Program-made: the position numbers and the translations under genes
Part shown: positions 6,723 through 8,361 of the stretch, one piece after another
How positions within the stretch are numbered: position 1 is the stretch's first letter
Layout: each line of letters opens with the position of its first letter
The notes under the pieces: generated by a model
Told to the model about the DNA's origin: nothing
The model's input: the letters and a program-made list of their open reading frames with translations, nothing else
Database searches by the model: none
Assembly (NCBI GenBank): GCA_009785395.1
Contig: WQWK01000082.1
Span: 1 to 8,361, forward strand
DNA from: Conexibacteraceae bacterium
Lineage (GTDB): Bacteria > Actinomycetota > Thermoleophilia > Solirubrobacterales > Solirubrobacteraceae
Length of the DNA: 8,361 nt
Reading direction: 5' to 3'

Positions 6723-6728
6723 TATACT
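6723..6728 (+). promoter_or_regulatory. Candidate -10 box of the infC-rpmI-rplT promoter
   Basis: TATACT is one base from the consensus and stands out in GC-rich DNA. A transcript start near 6735 would give a leader of about 65 nt to GTG 6801 or about 95 nt to ATG 6831. The -35 is poor: TGCGAC at 18 bp is the best I see, and it overlaps the hairpin after thrS. Confidence 0.4.
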
Positions 6729-6756
6729 TCGTCTCGTTGATCCAGCAGATTTATCC

Positions 6757-6830
6757 AAACCGGCCCGGCGCCGCTTGACGCACCGCCGCAACAACAGCTA
6801 GTGCCGGTTCCACGTAGGTTCGACCGGCGT
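6757..6830 (+). promoter_or_regulatory. infC leader with two mutually exclusive pairings
   Basis: The segment GCCGGTT (6803-6809) can pair with AACCGGC upstream (6758-6764, 7 bp). Its first six bases can instead pair with ACCGGC downstream (6823-6828, 14-nt loop). The first fold reaches back over the leader; the second forms a hairpin ending 2 nt before ATG 6831. Both involve bases right after GTG 6801, so the choice could affect which start is used. In E. coli and Bacillus subtilis this operon is controlled by L20 binding its own mRNA, but I see no sequence identity to those sites. The pairings are seen; the switch is inference. Confidence 0.3.
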
Positions 6831-7490
6831 ATGCCGGAGCGTGACCAGACCCGGATCAACGAACGCATCCGTGTGCCCGAAGTTCGCCTGATCGGTGAGG
6901 ACGGTCAGCAGATCGGCGTGATGAAGACCGCCGACGCGCTGAGGTATGCCGAGGAGCGGGATCTCGACCTGGTCGAGGTCGCCCCGGACGCACGCCCGCC
7001 CGTCTGCCGCGTGCTCGACTACTCCAAGTACAAGTACGAGCAGGCGCAGAAGCAGAAGGCCGCCCGCAAGCACCAGCAGCAGATCACCATCCGCGAGATC
7101 AAGTTCCGCCCGAAGATCGCGCAGAACGATTACGACACCAAGAAGGGTCACGTCGAGCGCTTCCTCAAGGGCAAGGACAAGGTCAAGGTCACGATCATGT
7201 TCCGCGGCCGTGAGCAGGCGCACCCGGAGCGCGGCACCGCGTTGCTCGAGAAGCTCGCGGGCGAGCTCTCGGAGGTCGCGGTCGTCGAGCAGACGCCGCT
7301 GCAGGACGGACGCAACATGACGATGATGCTCGCGCCGTCGAAGGCTGTGCTGGCCGAGGGCGAGCATGGCGAGCACGGCGACCACGCGCCCCATGGCGAG
7401 AGCGACCACGCCGAGAAGCGCCCCCGCCGCCAGCAGCGCGAGGAGGCGGCAGCCGCCGCCGCCGACGCCTCCGGCGACAGCGCCGCCTAG
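6801..7490 (+). CDS. infC: Translation initiation factor IF-3
   Basis: IF-3 binds the 30S subunit, checks the start codon and initiator tRNA, and blocks premature 50S joining. Residue numbers count from GTG 6801. The N-domain (about 17-85) has the signature [16 protein letters not shown], then [22 protein letters not shown] Lys/Gln-rich linker helix (about 80-97) follows. The C-domain (98-182) includes [27 protein letters not shown] and the RNMTMMLAP end. The start is uncertain: neither GTG 6801 nor ATG 6831 has a good ribosome binding site. ATG 6831 gives a six-residue lead before the domain, close to M. tuberculosis IF-3, and may be the true start. A C-terminal extension (184-229) carries five histidines in an acidic run (H189, H192, H195, H198, H203) and then a basic and alanine-rich end. 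First gene of infC-rpmI-rplT. Confidence 0.97.
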   Translation: MPVPRRFDRRMPERDQTRINERIRVPEVRLIGEDGQQIGVMKTADALRYAEERDLDLVEVAPDARPPVCRVLDYSKYKYEQAQKQKAARKHQQQITIREIKFRPKIAQNDYDTKKGHVERFLKGKDKVKVTIMFRGREQAHPERGTALLEKLAGELSEVAVVEQTPLQDGRNMTMMLAPSKAVLAEGEHGEHGDHAPHGESDHAEKRPRRQQREEAAAAAADASGDSAA

Positions 7491-7496
7491 CAGTCA

Positions 7497-7512
7497 CGCG
7501 GGTTTGCCCGCG
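7497..7512 (+). promoter_or_regulatory. Hairpin in the infC-rpmI gap
   Basis: CGCGGG and CCCGCG pair perfectly around the loop TTTG, 6 nt after the infC stop and 27 nt before the rpmI start. There is no T-run directly after it, so it is unlikely to end transcription. In E. coli the L20 translational operator lies just upstream of rpmI, so this position suits a control or mRNA-stability element, but no homology to that operator is visible. Confidence 0.3.
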
Positions 7513-7539
7513 CCGATCTGCTTTACTGGTCCGTCGATT

Positions 7540-7743
7540 ATGCCCAAGATGAAGACCCACTCAGGCGCCAAGAAGCGCTTCAAGCTGACCGCCAACGGCA
7601 AGGTCAAGGCGCGCCACGCCTTCTCGAGCCACATCCTCGAGAAGAAGTCGCCCAAGTACAAGCGCCAGCTGCGCAAGCCGCTGATCGTGTCCGACCATGA
7701 CACGCCCCGGGTCAAGACCCTGCTGGGAGCCAAGAAGTCATGA
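7540..7743 (+). CDS. rpmI: 50S ribosomal protein L35 (bL35)
   Basis: A 67-residue, very basic protein that binds rRNA in the large subunit, close to the usual 64-66 residues. The opening [20 protein letters not shown] contains the L35 family signature [12 protein letters not shown]. The rest ([19 protein letters not shown], then [10 protein letters not shown]) is typical. The start is ATG 7540. The frame is open further upstream, but those codons overlap the infC tail in another frame and do not resemble L35. No ribosome binding site precedes the ATG, so translation may depend on ribosomes arriving from infC 49 nt upstream. The stop TGA overlaps the rplT start in ATGA, a sign of translational coupling that matches the coupled L35-L20 synthesis known in E. 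coli. Confidence 0.97.
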   Translation: MPKMKTHSGAKKRFKLTANGKVKARHAFSSHILEKKSPKYKRQLRKPLIVSDHDTPRVKTLLGAKKS

Positions 7744-8105
7744 GCCGCGTCAAGCGTTCAGTTCACGCGCGCAAGAAGCGCCGTGAGACCCTGGCGATGA
7801 CGAAGGGGATGCGTGGCAACGCATCGCGCCGTTATCGCTCAGCCAAAGAGGCCCTGCTGAAGGCGGACCAGTACCGCTACCGCGATCGTCGCAACCGCAA
7901 GCGTGACTTCCGCCGCCTGTGGATCCAGCGGATCAACGCGGCCGCCCGCATCAACGGCCTCTCGTACTCGCAGTTCATTCACGGCCTCGAGCTGGCCGGC
8001 GTCGAGCTGGACCGTAAGGTCCTGGCCGACATCGCCGTCAACGACGCCGATACGTTCCGACGCTTTGCCGACCGCGCCCGTGAGGCGCTGGCTGCGGCTG
8101 CCTGA
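7740..8105 (+). CDS. rplT: 50S ribosomal protein L20 (bL20)
   Basis: A 121-residue protein (118 in E. coli) needed early in 50S assembly, where it binds 23S rRNA; in several bacteria it also represses its own operon. The long basic N-terminal extension (1-58: [21 protein letters not shown], then [17 protein letters not shown]) threads into rRNA. The globular C-domain (59-118) contains [20 protein letters not shown] and LNRK-like [13 protein letters not shown], both standard for L20. ATG 7740 overlaps the rpmI stop by 4 nt. A GGGAG lies about 10 nt upstream inside rpmI. The gene is followed 30 nt later by the strongest terminator in the window, so the infC operon ends here. Confidence 0.98.
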   Translation: MSRVKRSVHARKKRRETLAMTKGMRGNASRRYRSAKEALLKADQYRYRDRRNRKRDFRRLWIQRINAAARINGLSYSQFIHGLELAGVELDRKVLADIAVNDADTFRRFADRAREALAAAA

Positions 8106-8135
8106 GCGTCGCCGACAGCACAGCACCGCCAAATG

Positions 8136-8171
8136 GGCGCCTCCTGAAAGGGAAGGCGCCTTTTTTGTTTT
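8136..8171 (+). terminator. Intrinsic terminator of the infC-rpmI-rplT operon
   Basis: GGCGCCT (8136-8142) pairs with AGGCGCC (8154-8160). CC/GG pairs continue the stem past a bulged A, around a loop of about six bases, and TTTTTTGTTTT follows directly. It lies 30 nt after the rplT stop. Confidence 0.9.
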
Positions 8172-8179
8172 CCGGACCG

Positions 8180-8245
8180 AGTTTCACCGACCCGCACATG
8201 CAGTTTCACCGACCCGCACATGCAGTTCCACCGACCCGCACATGC
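8180..8245 (+). repeat. Three tandem 22-bp repeats ending in the trmH start codon
   Basis: Three head-to-tail copies at 8180-8201, 8202-8223 and 8224-8245 each begin AGTTYCACCG and end CCGCACATGC. The first two are identical and the third differs by one base (TTT to TTC). Each copy contains an ATG near its end; that of the third copy (8242) starts the methyltransferase. Because 22 is not a multiple of three, the three ATGs lie in different frames and only the third reads the TrmH sequence. The period is about two helical turns, so any bound protein would meet the copies on nearly the same face of the DNA. Confidence 0.95.
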
Positions 8246-8361
8246 CGATCACCAGCCCCCACAACGACAAGCTGAAGACGCTCCGCAAGCTTCGCCAGCG
8301 CCGCCGCGAGCGCGACCGCCTGGGCCAGTTCGTCGCCGAGGGCGAGGACCTGCTGGCGGCC
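8242..8361 (+). CDS. TrmH/SpoU-family RNA 2'-O-ribose methyltransferase, N-terminal fragment
   Basis: Only the first 40 codons are in the window; the frame runs off the right edge. The product starts MPITSPHNDKLKTLRKLRQR and continues to FVAEGEDLLAA, which is the substrate-binding N-terminal part of SpoU-family 23S rRNA/tRNA 2'-O-methyltransferases (pattern ITSPxN, KxLRKL, FVxEGED). The SAM-binding knotted domain would lie beyond the edge, so the modified nucleotide cannot be told. ATG 8242 is the only usable start in this frame, since no start codon occurs upstream in it as far as the terminator. No ribosome binding site is visible, so the gene may be leaderless or use the repeats as leader. 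Following rplT is a common actinobacterial position, often ahead of pheS-pheT. Confidence 0.88.
   Translation, partial: MPITSPHNDKLKTLRKLRQRRRERDRLGQFVAEGEDLLAA

Noticed and set aside
8180..8245. Start of a CRISPR array
   Set aside because: The 22-bp units abut directly with no spacers, and no cas genes are present.

Overview
This is a high-GC, strongly GC3-biased bacterial chromosome segment. It combines three things: a thrS-infC-rpmI-rplT-trmH run, ribosome binding sites that are mostly weak or absent, and secreted beta-helix and beta-propeller proteins of the sort common in soil actinobacteria. I infer an actinobacterium, possibly class Thermoleophilia (Solirubrobacterales-like). The class is a guess from gene order and protein style, not from a search.

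Left part (1-2915) is accessory. A secreted right-handed beta-helix protein is transcribed leftward and runs off the left edge. It diverges from a secreted PQQ-type beta-propeller protein transcribed rightward. Their shared 196-bp upstream region holds a good sigma70-like promoter for the beta-helix gene. It also holds two long perfect inverted repeats whose arms interleave, one of which includes the beta-helix start codon. This is the most unusual structure in the window.

Middle part (2940-4528) is leftward. In order of transcription it contains tRNA-Val(GAC), a carboxymuconolactone decarboxylase/AhpD-like protein, a small three-helix membrane protein and a possible 39-residue ORF. The membrane protein seems to have lost the original start of its reading frame through a one-base shift just after the decarboxylase stop codon.

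Right part (4687-8361) is conserved translation machinery, all rightward: threonyl-tRNA synthetase, initiation factor IF-3 with a histidine-rich tail, ribosomal proteins L35 and L20 (overlapping by 4 nt, so probably translationally coupled), a clear intrinsic terminator, and the first 40 codons of a TrmH/SpoU-type RNA methyltransferase. Between that terminator and trmH lie three tandem 22-bp repeats, the last of which contains the trmH start codon. The infC leader has two mutually exclusive pairings near its candidate start codons, which would suit autoregulation but is unproven.

No CRISPR array, insertion sequence, phage gene or obvious defence system is visible. The best leads for something new are the interleaved inverted repeats at 1210-1314, the trmH-proximal tandem repeats, and the frameshifted membrane-protein locus.
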